Shown here piece after piece: positions 44,672 to 53,704 of a stretch of 64,000 nt of DNA; positions within the stretch are counted from its first letter, which is position 1; every line of letters starts with the position of its first letter. The stretch lies in assembly GCF_008704935.1 (NCBI RefSeq), contig NZ_CP023692.1:7603501-7667500 (forward strand). The letters are read 5' to 3'. A program made the translations under genes and the position numbers. This DNA is from Streptomyces vinaceus (GTDB lineage: Bacteria > Actinomycetota > Actinomycetes > Streptomycetales > Streptomycetaceae). The notes beneath the pieces were generated by a model. The model did not search any database, was not told the origin of the DNA, and worked only from the letters and a program-made list of their open reading frames with translations.

Positions 44672-45499
44672 CTAGGCGGGTTTGATGCTCGCGAGCTGTA
44701 CGAGGAGCAGGACCAGCTGGTAGGCGTCGGCGAAGTCCGCGGCGGAGAAGGTGACCGTCCGGCCGCCCTCGGCGCGTGAGACACCTGGCACGAGTGTCGC
44801 CAGGTCAACCATGTACGGGCTGGAGAGGTCGACCTCGACACCCAGCGGCCCGCCAAGGCGGAGCGGTGGTATCAGCCCACGCCGCTTGACCGCCTCGGCG
44901 GCCGCCGGGCGAAGCCGCTCACGGGCCTCCGCAGGGTGCAGGGCCACGGCGGCGGCATAACCGAGAGCCTGCTTGACCGCGACCGTGACAGCCGAGGGCA
45001 CCAGACCATCCAGTTCGGCGCACGCGGCGTCATCACCGCTGAGCAGCACGACCGGAACGCCCACATGCCCGGCCATGGCGGCGTTGAGGCCGATCTCCCC
45101 CATCGGACAACCGTTTAGCCGCACGTCTAGGACGGCGCCGCTCATGGTGTGTGCCATCACGGCCGGACCGCGGCCGGCTCGGGCGTGGTAGCCGACGAGC
45201 AGCAGCGCGTCAGTGTGCTCGTCGAGCCCGCCCAGCATGCTCAGCGGGCGCGGCTTTCCGCGGACCAGGCGGGCTCGCCGGTCGAGGTCCTCAGGCAGCA
45301 GGTTACTGAAAGGGCCGTGAGCGTCGGCGACCCACACCTCGGCCGCGGGTTCGGCGTCCAGGACGCCCGCTATCACGGCGTTGGCCTCGGCCGTCATCAG
45401 CGCACGGCCTCGTTCGTAGTCGTAACGATCCGGGTTCGTCTCGGCGAGTTGAACGATCCCCGAGATGCCCTCCATGTCAACAGAGATCAGTACCTTCAC
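44672..45499 (-). CDS. M55-family D-aminopeptidase (DppA-like)
   Basis: A 275-residue M55 peptidase. The N-terminal SVDMEGISGI with metal-binding Asp/Glu, ADAHGPFSNLLPEDLD, the GYHARAG and AHTMSGAV His motifs and the C-terminal Tyr-rich end match DppA. These zinc enzymes release N-terminal D-amino acids from short peptides and assemble into decamers. Start ATG 45499. Convergent with the histidine kinase. No peptide transporter is nearby, unlike the Bacillus dpp operon. Confidence 0.9.
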   Translation of the reverse strand: MKVLISVDMEGISGIVQLAETNPDRYDYERGRALMTAEANAVIAGVLDAEPAAEVWVADAHGPFSNLLPEDLDRRARLVRGKPRPLSMLGGLDEHTDALLLVGYHARAGRGPAVMAHTMSGAVLDVRLNGCPMGEIGLNAAMAGHVGVPVVLLSGDDAACAELDGLVPSAVTVAVKQALGYAAAVALHPAEARERLRPAAAEAVKRRGLIPPLRLGGPLGVEVDLSSPYMVDLATLVPGVSRAEGGRTVTFSAADFADAYQLVLLLVQLASIKPA

Positions 45500-46233
45500 A
45501 AGGCAGGGAGCCTATGGGCTGCCCGCGCCGACCGGCAGTGCACCATGGGGACCCCTGGCCTGCTCGGCCAGACAATTTCACTGCGTCCCGGTCAAGGAAT
45601 GCCGCCGGATCCGCTCCGTAGGCGGCGGATGCCCGTCAGGTGCACCGACGTCCAGGACGTGGACGGCCGTTGAGGCGCCTTCGGGTCACGAGCACGACGT
45701 GCCGACACCTGTTGGGGGATGTCCCAGCCCCACAGCGAATGGAAAGATCAAGCGCGCAGGACCCGGATGGACGATCGGCTTCCTCCTGGCCAGCGTCGTG
45801 ATGCCCGTGACTGGGTACCCGACGAGTACCGGGCACGGATCTACGCCCTCGCCTGTCAGCACGCTCTTGTTGGCGACCTCGGACCGGGCATCCGGCCTTT
45901 TCAGGCCGGACGACCCGGGCGCCGCGCCCGGATCGACGGCTGGCGGGTCACTTCACCCGGTCGGCCGATGGCTGCACCCGGTCGCCGACCGGTCAGGCCG
46001 TATCCCTCGTAAGCGTCCTCTCCATGCCGCGCCGAGAAGATGACGAATGCGCGTTCGCTGTAGAGCATTCCGTTCTATTCACAGGCTCACTGCAGAGATA
46101 ACCCACATGGCTTACACGGGTGCGGCGTGTTGACGTAGCTACTGGCGCCACCCCCTGCGTGCCGTGCGACGAGCCGTGATCATCTGCCGGTAGCAGGACC
46201 GCACCCAGGCGGTTCCCGTCCGATGGGATCTCC
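45500..46233. other. 730-bp region without a supported gene
   Basis: Short frames (45465-46043 and 45719-46012 plus) have no motifs. The AT-richer stretch around 46060-46140 (TTCCGTTCTATTCACAGG and nearby) probably holds the promoter of the 46234 gene. Confidence 0.35.
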
Positions 46234-46713
46234 ATGTTTCGTGTACGCCGTTCCTCTGCCGTCCTCCCCGCCCTGGCCATGACGGTGACGGCCTGTCTCG
46301 GCGGGTCACTGGCCGCGGCGCCCGCAGCGCACGCCGACGTCGTCAACAGCTGTGGTGGGGCTGTCTCCGACTACATGGGTCTGCTAGCCCTCGACACTCC
46401 GTTCATCGGTACCGTCACGCTGCCTGGTGGCGGCACCCGGGACATCAAGATCAGTCCGCAGTTCCTGACCAGCACCCTGCTGAAGACGGAGATCACCGCT
46501 TCGCCCACCGACTCCCGCTACGCGATCGGCAACATGGTCATCCGGACGAACTCCCTCGGCCGCGGCCAGATCACCTTCCCCACCTTCGCCGGTCTCAAGG
46601 GGCGCACTACCAGCCAGCTGTGCCCCGTCGGCACTCGCGTCACCAAGATGCTCGGAAAAGTCTCCGTCGCCGGCGTCAAGGGCGAGCTCGATTTCGCCGC
46701 TTCGCGCATCTGA
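46234..46713 (+). CDS. Secreted protein of unknown function
   Basis: A 159-residue protein from ATG 46234 with a Sec signal peptide (VLPALAMTVTACLGGSLAAA, cleavage after AHA). The mature part is beta-rich with one Cys pair (NSCGGAVSD and SQLCPVG). No lipobox in the proper position and no membrane anchor. Followed 62 bp later by a strong terminator. Not recognised; similar small secreted proteins occur in Streptomyces. Confidence 0.75.
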   Translation: MFRVRRSSAVLPALAMTVTACLGGSLAAAPAAHADVVNSCGGAVSDYMGLLALDTPFIGTVTLPGGGTRDIKISPQFLTSTLLKTEITASPTDSRYAIGNMVIRTNSLGRGQITFPTFAGLKGRTTSQLCPVGTRVTKMLGKVSVAGVKGELDFAASRI

Positions 46714-46775
46714 CCCGTGAAGGGCGGGGCACGGCGACGTAACCGGTCGGATTCCGGATCGAGCCCCTGGTAATA

Positions 46776-46816
46776 CCGCGGCCCTCACCCTGCACCTCTG
46801 AGGGTGAGGGCCGCGG
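46776..46816. terminator. Strong 16-bp hairpin terminator
   Basis: CCGCGGCCCTCACCCT pairs perfectly with AGGGTGAGGGCCGCGG around a 9-base loop. It lies between the convergent 46234 gene and the MFS gene and can serve both strands. Confidence 0.8.
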
Positions 46817-46920
46817 CTGTGCCCGGTACCCGATTTCTCCACGCCCCAGGAGCGCTGACAGCCACCTTGCCGTTGCTTTCCTGGCCGTGCCGTCGGAGGT
46901 GGCCGACATCCGTGGCCTGT

Positions 46921-48189
46921 TCAGATGTTGTGTGGCTGAGGGCTGGCGACCGGGTGGGATCCGGTCTTGAGGGGTGTGGGCGGGCGCGCGTGGAGCAGGC
47001 CGATGGTGAGGGCCGCCACCGCGGATACGGCGCCGCCCAGCGCCAGGGCGGTCCGCGGGCCCGCGCTCTGGGCGGTCCATCCGACCAGGGGGGCCAACAG
47101 GGGTGTAGTGCCCAGGGTGGCGAGGAGGTAGAGGCTCATGATCCGTCCGCGTATGCCCTCGCCTACGCCGAGCTGGAGGCGGGCCTTGGCGGCGGTGAGG
47201 AAGACCAGCAGCGCCGCTCCCGTCGGGACGAGCAGGACGAGGAAGGACCCCGGTCCGGGCATCAGGGCGCAAGCGGTCTCCAGCGTCCCGAAGGCGAGGG
47301 CGGCGGCTGCCAGTCGACGGCCGCTCACCCGCGGGCGGCGGGCCGCCAGGAGCGAGCCGATGACGGACCCGGCGGCCAGGGCGGAGTTGCCCAGCCCGAA
47401 CATGGCGGCCGGGGCGTGGTAGACACGGGTGATCATCAGCGCGGTGGTGATCTGGAAGTTCATGCCGAACGCGGCGACGACCGCGACGAGGACCAGCGTG
47501 AGCGCGAGGTCGCGGCGGTCGCGGACGTAGCGCAGGCCGGCCCGCACCTGCCCCTTGGCGCGGGGAACCGGCGGGGCCGGGCGGCCTGCCCGGGGGTCCA
47601 TGCGCAGCAGGCAGACGATCACGGTCAGGTAGGAGAGGGTGTTGGCGAGGAAGGCGGGGCCGGGTCCGAAGAGGACGATGAGGGGTCCGGCGAGTGCGGG
47701 GCCCGCCATGCGCGCGAGGTTGAGGACGGCGCTGTTGAAGGCGAGGGCGCTGACGAGCTGGCTGGGTGCGACGGATTCTCCGATGAAGGCCTGCAGGGCG
47801 GGCTTCTCGACCACCATGGTGAACCCGAGGGCGAGGGCCAGGACGCAGAGGGCGTCCAGGCGGGCCGCGCCGGTGGCGACGAGCAGTGCGGGAATCAGTG
47901 CGAGGACGGCCATCACCGTCTGGGAAGCGAGCAGGATCCCCCGGGTGGAGTGCCGGTCCACCAAGACGCCGCCGTAGGGCCCGAATACCAGGAGGGGCAG
48001 GAACTGCAACGCCGTGGTGATGCCCAGGACCGTACCGTTGCCGTGTGAGAGGTCCAGGGCCAGCCAGTCCTGGGCCACCTTCTGTATCCACGTACCCGTG
48101 TTGGACGCCGTCTGGCCGAGGGCGAAGAGCCGGAAATTCGGGCTTCTCAGCAGCGGCCACCGCTGCGGTGTGCGGGAAAGCGGGTGCAG
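46921..48189 (-). CDS. MFS transporter, apparently starting at CTG
   Basis: An MFS exporter of about 422 residues with 12 predicted helices. ATG- or GTG-based calling would start at 48078 (AQDWLALD), but the frame is clearly coding upstream: RSPNFRLFALGQTASNTGTW precedes it and is the conserved first helix. The only candidate start before the in-frame TAG of the upstream gene is CTG at 48187-48189, six bases after GAGGAGGAG. The MFS motif A (GGVLVDRHSTR) follows helix 2. It lies 18 bp downstream of the ATP-grasp gene in the same operon and is probably the exporter of that pathway's product. Confidence 0.85.
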   Translation of the reverse strand: MHPLSRTPQRWPLLRSPNFRLFALGQTASNTGTWIQKVAQDWLALDLSHGNGTVLGITTALQFLPLLVFGPYGGVLVDRHSTRGILLASQTVMAVLALIPALLVATGAARLDALCVLALALGFTMVVEKPALQAFIGESVAPSQLVSALAFNSAVLNLARMAGPALAGPLIVLFGPGPAFLANTLSYLTVIVCLLRMDPRAGRPAPPVPRAKGQVRAGLRYVRDRRDLALTLVLVAVVAAFGMNFQITTALMITRVYHAPAAMFGLGNSALAAGSVIGSLLAARRPRVSGRRLAAAALAFGTLETACALMPGPGSFLVLLVPTGAALLVFLTAAKARLQLGVGEGIRGRIMSLYLLATLGTTPLLAPLVGWTAQSAGPRTALALGGAVSAVAALTIGLLHARPPTPLKTGSHPVASPQPHNI

Positions 48190-48207
48190 GTCGGACTCCT
48201 CCTCGGC

Positions 48208-49143
48208 CTATCGGCCCGATGGTTCGGGCCCCTCTTCGGCAGCCGTCAGACGGGTCCGGCAGGCGGCCGCGAGCGCGGCGGTGATGCCTTTCATCTCGGG
48301 TTGCCAGCCGGCGTTGGCGTTCACCTCGCAGACCGTGAACCCGCCGTCCTGAGCGAACAGCAGGTCCACCCCGGCCACCCCAAGCCCCATCACGGCGGCA
48401 GCCCGGACCGCGAGGTCCTCACCTTGCGGATAACGGCCCGTGCAGGGCGTGAGAGTCGCGCCCAGAGCCAGATTGGAACGGAACTCCCCTCCACTGGCGG
48501 AACGCACGACCGCACCGGCCGCACGTCCGTCGACGACCACCACGCGCAGGTCACGGCCGTGGGAGTATCCGACGTACTCCTGGAACAGACAGCCTGTATC
48601 CGGTTCGAGCCCGCCATGAACGACCCGGAGTGCTTCAACGTCCGGCGCCAAAAACACCTGTTCGCCGCGGTGCCCCCGGACCGCCTTCACCACACACGGA
48701 TGCGGTAACCCGGCCCCGATCACCGCATCCAGGGAGCCACCCGCACTCATGCACGTTTCGGGCACCGTGAGTCCCGCCGACGCGAGCCGCTGCACTTGCC
48801 AAAACTTGTCCAGACAGGCCAGCACCGCATCCGCCGGGTTCAGCAGGACGCTGCCCATCGCCTCCAGATGCCGCAATAGCGTGATCTCCCGGCTCACGCC
48901 TGTCCCCGGCGTCCACACCCTCCCGTACACCACTTTCGGAGCCTGCACCGCACACCCGTCCAGACCATGCAACGCCAGGCCGCCCCGCCCGGCCCCCATC
49001 AACAGCTCCCCGCTGCCCACGACAGCGAACCGGTCGCCGAACTCGCCTTCCAGAGCCTGCGTGATCAGCCCGGTCACCGGCCGCTGCGACAGACCGGCAC
49101 CCAGCACCAGCCACACATCGGCGCCGCGACTCGCCAGGTTCAT
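48208..49143 (-). CDS. RimK-like ATP-grasp ligase
   Basis: A 311-residue ATP-grasp enzyme. Visible elements are the Lys/Gly loop (CVVKAVRGHRGEQVFL), the QEYV adenine-binding strand, GRDLRVVVVDGRAAGAV, and the metal-binding end GVDLLFAQDG with CEVNANAGW. RimK-type ligases attach amino acids or form peptide/ester crosslinks. The start may be ATG 49143 or the in-frame GTG 49224. Its stop is followed by the GAGGAGGAG site of an MFS gene, so this is a ligase/exporter operon. No precursor peptide was identified upstream. Confidence 0.85.
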   Translation of the reverse strand: MNLASRGADVWLVLGAGLSQRPVTGLITQALEGEFGDRFAVVGSGELLMGAGRGGLALHGLDGCAVQAPKVVYGRVWTPGTGVSREITLLRHLEAMGSVLLNPADAVLACLDKFWQVQRLASAGLTVPETCMSAGGSLDAVIGAGLPHPCVVKAVRGHRGEQVFLAPDVEALRVVHGGLEPDTGCLFQEYVGYSHGRDLRVVVVDGRAAGAVVRSASGGEFRSNLALGATLTPCTGRYPQGEDLAVRAAAVMGLGVAGVDLLFAQDGGFTVCEVNANAGWQPEMKGITAALAAACRTRLTAAEEGPEPSGR

Positions 49144-49727
49144 ACGGCCCCGCCACTGCCAGCCACGGACACCCGGTCCTCTCCTGTTCACCGGGCCGCC
49201 GGACCCGTCCGCCACCCCCACCAACCACTGCCCATATCGGGCAAGGGCAGATATAACGCCATTGGACTCACCCAGATGGCGCAGAACCGGAGCCGAGTGC
49301 AGTTCTCAACGACGCTCGTCGCACTGTGTGGTGAGGTGCGGGAGACACGGCTTGCACATCAACTCACTGGACGGACAGGGCCCGGTCAACGACGCCCAAG
49401 CCCTGCCCCAGCTCATCGACGCCGTCCGCTCGGCGGCTAACGCATCACCGACCTGCGCACCTTTTCACCCCCGCCCCTGCCCCCCCCGCCTCGGCAACGC
49501 GTGACTGGTGCTGTCCGCCGTACGCAGCGCGCTCACGGCGCGGCATAGCAGCGGGTGGCCTTCGCCGTTGCGGTGGGGGAGTGCCTGTGGGCCGCTCGCT
49601 CGGTCGGGCGGCCCACAGGAGTAGGAGCGGGTCGGCCCTCCTGGTGCGGGTGCGGGCTTTGCTGGGCAGGGAATGCTGTCCGCTACCGCCAAAGCGGTCG
49701 GCTGGCGGGGTGCGGACTCCAGGGTGG
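49144..49727. other. Region between ATP-grasp and S8 genes, no supported gene
   Basis: Contains AT-rich GATATAACGCCATTGG near 49250, a likely promoter area for the minus-strand ATP-grasp operon. A plus-strand frame (AQALPQLIDAVRSAANAS, ending 49504) and a 36-residue minus-strand frame with four Cys (about 49310-49420) lack good support. Confidence 0.35.
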
Positions 49728-50974
49728 TTAGAGGCCGGCGGTGTACAGCAGGCAGTTCGTGGTGGCCTTGGTGACGTTGGTGATGGCGTCCTTGGTGCAC
49801 TCGAATGTGAGCCATTCGGCGATGTCGGTGGAGGTGGCGTTGGGGTTGGCGGCCTTGTAGAGGGCGGCGACGCCGGCGGTGTGGGCGGCGGCCATCTGGG
49901 TGCTGCTGCGGACGGCGCTGCCGCCGGCCGCGGCGGCGGCGGTGATGCCTTCGCCGGGGGCGTAGATGCCCTGGCAGGTGCCGGCGTTGGTGAACGAGGC
50001 TTCTTCGTCGAACTTGTTGGTGGCCGAGACGGTCATGACGTTGTCGGCGCTGGCCGGGGAGTAGCCGCAGGCGTCCGCTTCCTGGTTTCCGGCGGCGACG
50101 ATGGGAAGGACGTTGAGGTCGGAGGCGACGGTGGCGGCGGTGTCGACGAGGGCGTTCTTGGCGAGGACGGCGGAGACGTCCATGATGGCGGGCTTGTTCT
50201 GGAGGCGGGCCTGGGCCGCGACGTAGTCCATGCCGGCGATGAGGCCGGCTGCGGTGCCGGTGCCGTTGCAGCCCAGAACGCGGACGGCGACGAGCTTGGC
50301 CTGGCGGGCCACGCCGTAGGTGTTGCCGCCGATGGTGGAGGCCACGGCGGTGCCCTGGCCGTAGCAGTCGGCCTGCTGCTGCCCGTCGACGACGGCGTTG
50401 AAGCCGCGGGTGGCACGCCCGCCGAACTCTGGCAGGCCGATGTTGATGCCGGAGTCGACGACGTAGACGGTCACGTTGGACGTGTTCTGGGTGACGTTGA
50501 ACTGCCCGTCCCGACGCCGAGCACGTTGTCCCAGCCGGTCTTCTGGTCGATGCGGTCCAGGCCCCAGGAGAGGGCCGGCAGCGCGGCCTTGGCACTCGCC
50601 GCGGGCTGCGCCTTGGCAGGTGCCTTGGCGGGGTCGGCGGTGGTGACGCTGTCCTGGGTGACGGCGGTCACGCCGGGGGTGTTGCGGATCTTGGTGACCT
50701 GGGCCGGGGTGAGCTTTGCGGCGAAGCCGTTGAGGACGGTGCTGTACGTGTGCAGGGTGGCGACGCCCGGGAGGGCCTGCTTCGCCACGCTGGCGGGGGT
50801 GACGCCCTTGTCGAGGGTGACGATGTACTGGCCGGCGACCGCATTGGCGCTGGCGTTGAGCGGTGCGGGCTCCGCCCGCATGGTGGTGCGGGCCTCGGCG
50901 GATGCGAGCGGGCCGGCGGTGAGAGCGGCGGCCACGACGAGCGCGGCGGAGCTGTAACGCAAGGTCGAACGCAT
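49728..50974 (-). CDS. S8-family (subtilase) homologue with lost catalytic residues, frameshifted
   Basis: Secreted subtilase-like protein of about 415 residues. From ATG 50974 (AAGGAG, six-base spacer): signal peptide, I9-type prodomain (GQYIVTLDKGVTPASVAKQA), then a one-base break near 50500 and the protease domain to 49728. Asp is kept in VVDSGI. At the His site GHGTHVA is replaced by GQGTAVA (about 50343-50360), and at the Ser site GTSMAxPH is replaced by STQMAAAH (about 49887-49909). The oxyanion Asn in AAGNQEADAC remains. Two of three catalytic residues are missing, so it is a predicted pseudoprotease. Confidence 0.85.
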
Positions 50975-51090
50975 TTCGACTCCTTCAAGGGCGCGTACAT
51001 GAACAGGAGCAGGCCACGGCGGCGCGCCACGTGACGGGCTGCCGGGCACGGCCGCGCGGGCACGCTGGGGTGCCGGGGCGCCGGTCGGGG

Positions 51091-51205
51091 CTAAAGCCCG
51101 CGGGAGTGCAGGGGGTGACGCGGCGGCCTGTGCAGGCCCATCCCGGTCAGCGCGTGCTTGGCGGACTCTTCAGTGAGCCACTCACGGATTGCCGCCGGGG
51201 CAGCG
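51091..51205 (-). pseudogene. Tail remnant of a second S8-like protein
   Basis: The minus frame ending TAG at 51091-51093 reads AIREWLTEESAKHALTGMGL and ends HPLHSRGL. It resembles the last helix of the S8 homologue (IAEWLTFECTKDAI, ending LLYTAGL). Probably a relic of a tandem duplicate upstream of 49728-50974. Confidence 0.4.
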
Positions 51206-51749
51206 AAGGCGCAGTGCCTGACCCTGAGCCTGATGTGAGTGGTCACAGGAGAGACCCAACAGGCTGTCGGTAAGCCATGTAAAGAGGCGAAATGCGGCCA
51301 ATCGGGCGGGGACTCTCACCCCTTGAATGGCGGATCGTTTCCTCCCATACGAAGAAAGGATTCTCCGCCGAACCGTTCCGGCTCGGACGCGCGGGGCCAA
51401 GTTCACCCGCCCAGCCGGTAGTACACGCCCGCACGCCCCGACCTTGGCCGGCGCAGCCGCAGCACACATGCGTACCGCGACGGCGCCTTCATCTCAAGAG
51501 GACCCTGGAGCGGAAAGACCGAGGTGCGGCGGGAACCCGCGACGTCCGCGGCGGGGGCTCTGCGTTGTGCAGTCCCGGCAGGCAGAAGGATGCACGCCCC
51601 GGGAGCGCGACGCCGAGCCGCGCTCCAGTCCGGCCGCTTCCTTTTGCCCCTCAGGTCCCGCCTGCCGCGCCGCGCGCGGGTCAGCCGCGCGCGGCGCGCC
51701 CAGAGGGACCCGGGCCTGAGACGGTGCGGGGAGGGTGGGCCGTAGTTGG
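51206..51749. other. Region without a supported gene; contains a terminator
   Basis: Open frames here are Arg-rich shadows. An AT-rich patch at 51255-51300 could be a promoter for the minus-strand S8 region. A perfect hairpin lies at 51667-51697. Confidence 0.35.
51667..51697. terminator. Perfect 13-bp hairpin terminator
   Basis: GCGCCGCGCGCGG pairs with CCGCGCGCGGCGC around a 5-base loop (GTCAG), 53 bp past the end of the minus-strand gene 51750-52019. Confidence 0.75.
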
Positions 51750-52019
51750 TCAGGTGGGGTCGTCCTCTGGTGTGGTGTGCCAGATGGACCAGCATTCGTC
51801 GAGGTCGGCCGAGGCGGCGCCGGGGCGGTTCTCGAAATGGGCGGTGGAGATCGCCGCGCGCAGCTCGTCGAGGCTGTGGAGGTAGTCCTCGGCGAACAGT
51901 CGGCTCTCCGCGTCGGCGGGGGAGGCTGGCCGCAGTGCCAGGAGCCGGCGCTTCCACCGGCTGAAAACGATCACCAGAGCGATCCAGACGACCCAGGAAC
52001 TGAGAACGGCCAGGATCAT
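51750..52019 (-). CDS. Small membrane-anchored protein
   Basis: An 89-residue protein from ATG 52019: one N-terminal transmembrane helix (MILAVLSSWVVWIALVIVFS) followed by WKRRLLAL and an acidic helical cytoplasmic domain ending in EDDPT. Topology by the positive-inside rule is N-out/C-in. Followed by a terminator. Function unknown. Confidence 0.65.
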   Translation of the reverse strand: MILAVLSSWVVWIALVIVFSRWKRRLLALRPASPADAESRLFAEDYLHSLDELRAAISTAHFENRPGAASADLDECWSIWHTTPEDDPT

Positions 52020-52850
52020 GTCGAGGCCGCCCGGGGCGGCCCGTGCCTGTGCGCGACGCGCATGGCTTGTTCCTTGAGGGGGAGGAGAGCGGAATACCTA
52101 TGGGCGTGCGATACGCAGGCGCGAGGCATGCCCTCATCAGACACTGCAGTCGCGGAATTAATCCTTCCGTTTGATGGTCGGCGGGGCCATCCCCGGAACA
52201 GGTGGTCGCTGGATCGAGCCTCTGACGCCTTTGCCTGACGGCCGGGCCCTTGCCCCCTCAAAGCAGCCCCCAAGTCGCTGACGCTCGCTCCGTCTCCCTT
52301 CATGTCGCAGATACGCACTGCCCTCGAAGTCGAAGCCGCGCCGCGTACCCGCGGCGGAGTCCGTAGCCGTGGACAAGCCGCTTGCGGCTCATGGGGGCCT
52401 CTCGGTGGTGCGGTTGACCGTATCGCCGACGGCAGGCATCAGCCTCGGGATCAGCAGCCGCGCTCACCGCCGCACGCACTGGCGCGCCTTCCACCCCGCC
52501 CGCGGCGACCGCGCCTGCCCCTGTGGCCCTGGCAACCGGTCCGTCTGCAGCCATCACTGAGGCAGCCCGGTTCCCACGCCACGCAGTCCTTGACCGTCAC
52601 ACCGACCCAGCAACTCCGGAAAGCCGGCCGATAGCATGTCCGCCCTCCTCAGCCCGAGCGTGGCAAACCGGGCAGCCCCGCCACTCGGCGGGGCCCAATT
52701 CAGCACAGTGGCCTGTAATCAGGCTCCGCATTCCGCCCTGTGCCAGGCCAATTCCCGCTGGTCGGCGGAGTGCACATCGGGCCGCGCCCCGAAAGGATGG
52801 ACTCGTTCAGCCACACCCGTCCATACGCATACATCACCCGTATCCAAGGA
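52020..52850. other. 830-bp region without a supported gene
   Basis: Frames such as 52369-52560 (ending CPCGPGNRSVC) and 52523-53065 plus lack support. The part just upstream of 52850 (CATACGCATACATCACCCGTATCC) probably contains the promoter of the secreted-protein gene. Confidence 0.35.
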
Positions 52851-52856
52851 ATGCAC

Positions 52857-53201
52857 ATGAAGATCAAGTCCCTGTCCCTGCTCACAGTTGCCGTGTTCGG
52901 CGTGATGGCCCTGGGAGCGGCTCCCTCGCAAGCGGCCGGCGGAACATACTCCTGCAAGGGCTACGCCGACATGGGCAAGACGGGCAGTCCGACGGCGTAC
53001 TCGACCTGCAAGGCCGACGGCAACGGAAAGAGGGTGGCCCAGCACCGTGTGGTCCTCAAGTGTGACCAGGTGCAAGGCGCCCGTGAATCGGTGGTGACCT
53101 ACACTCGCTACGGCAACTGGGCAGGCCCGAATGAGCGGTCAAACGTCGCCTGCGCGAAGACCAAGAACTTCCTTCGCGGCGTGAGCGTCGAGACCAAGTA
53201 G
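52857..53201 (+). CDS. Small secreted protein with two Cys pairs
   Basis: A 114-residue precursor from ATG 52857, seven bases after AAGGA (ATG 52851 is less well placed). The Sec signal peptide (MKIKSLSLLTVAVFGVMALG) is cleaved after SQA. The mature 87-residue basic domain has four Cys (TYSCKGY, STCKAD, LKCDQ, VACAKT), likely two disulfides, with Tyr/Lys-rich strands. Lower GC than the surroundings. Not recognised. Confidence 0.75.
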   Translation: MKIKSLSLLTVAVFGVMALGAAPSQAAGGTYSCKGYADMGKTGSPTAYSTCKADGNGKRVAQHRVVLKCDQVQGARESVVTYTRYGNWAGPNERSNVACAKTKNFLRGVSVETK

Positions 53202-53566
53202 TCTGAACCCCGGCCGTCGTGCCCGTGCCCCCACTCTGCCTGAGCACGTGCAGGGCACCGCGATAGAGCCCGGGTGTCGCCGTACTCGCTATGCCGCTCG
53301 GAACGAGCTCACCCGCTCCGTGCCCGACAGCGTGAACCGCTGGCTTGAGTCCGTCCGGCCGCCGACTGCTGGGCAGCCGGCGCGGCTGTCAGTGCCCCTC
53401 GCTGATACCGCACACCAGGCCCTGGCGAGCACAGATCCGGGGACGCCAAGGGTTACAAGCAGCGGGAAGCAGCCACGCCGGTTCTCTTCGTGTCCGGCAT
53501 ACGCCCTGTCGTGCCGGCTCCGGCGGCTATACCGTTAGCGGGTTCTCGACCCGTGGGAGGTCTGCT
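53202..53566. other. Region upstream of the polyproline peptide gene
   Basis: No gene supported; the frame 53248-53538 has no motifs. It must contain the promoter of the peptide/methyltransferase unit, ending in GGGAGG at 53555-53560. Confidence 0.35.
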
Positions 53567-53704
53567 GTGTCAGGGATCGTGGAGGGCAAGCACCGGTCAC
53601 CGATCGGTGACGATGGGCATCAGCCCAACCGGCCTGTCCCACCTCCTCCGCCCCCGCCTCCACCACCTCCCCCGCCGCCCGGCAACCAGGGTCCGACGGG
53701 GTAG
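53567..53704 (+). CDS. 45-residue polyproline peptide, candidate modified-peptide precursor
   Basis: Starts at GTG 53567 with an ideal GGGAGG site and six-base spacer. The product begins MSGIVEGKHRSPIGDDGHQP, continues NRPV, then an uninterrupted run of 14 Pro and the tail GNQGPTG, ending in TAG at 53702-53704. A PCMT-like methyltransferase frame begins at or before this stop. The central GDDG contains an Asp-Gly step, the site most prone to succinimide/isoaspartate formation and the natural target of PCMT-type enzymes. Interpretation as a ribosomal peptide precursor is inference; it could also be a short leader or linker peptide. Confidence 0.65.
   Translation: MSGIVEGKHRSPIGDDGHQPNRPVPPPPPPPPPPPPPPGNQGPTG

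Noticed and set aside
46804-48048. 414-residue plus-strand frame
   Set aside because: Antisense of the MFS gene; Gly/Glu/Gln-rich shadow.
49310-49420. 36-residue minus-strand ORF with four Cys upstream of the ATP-grasp gene, considered as a graspetide precursor
   Set aside because: No good ribosome-binding site, no repeated Thr/Glu/Asp core motif, and it lies outside the expected coupling distance.
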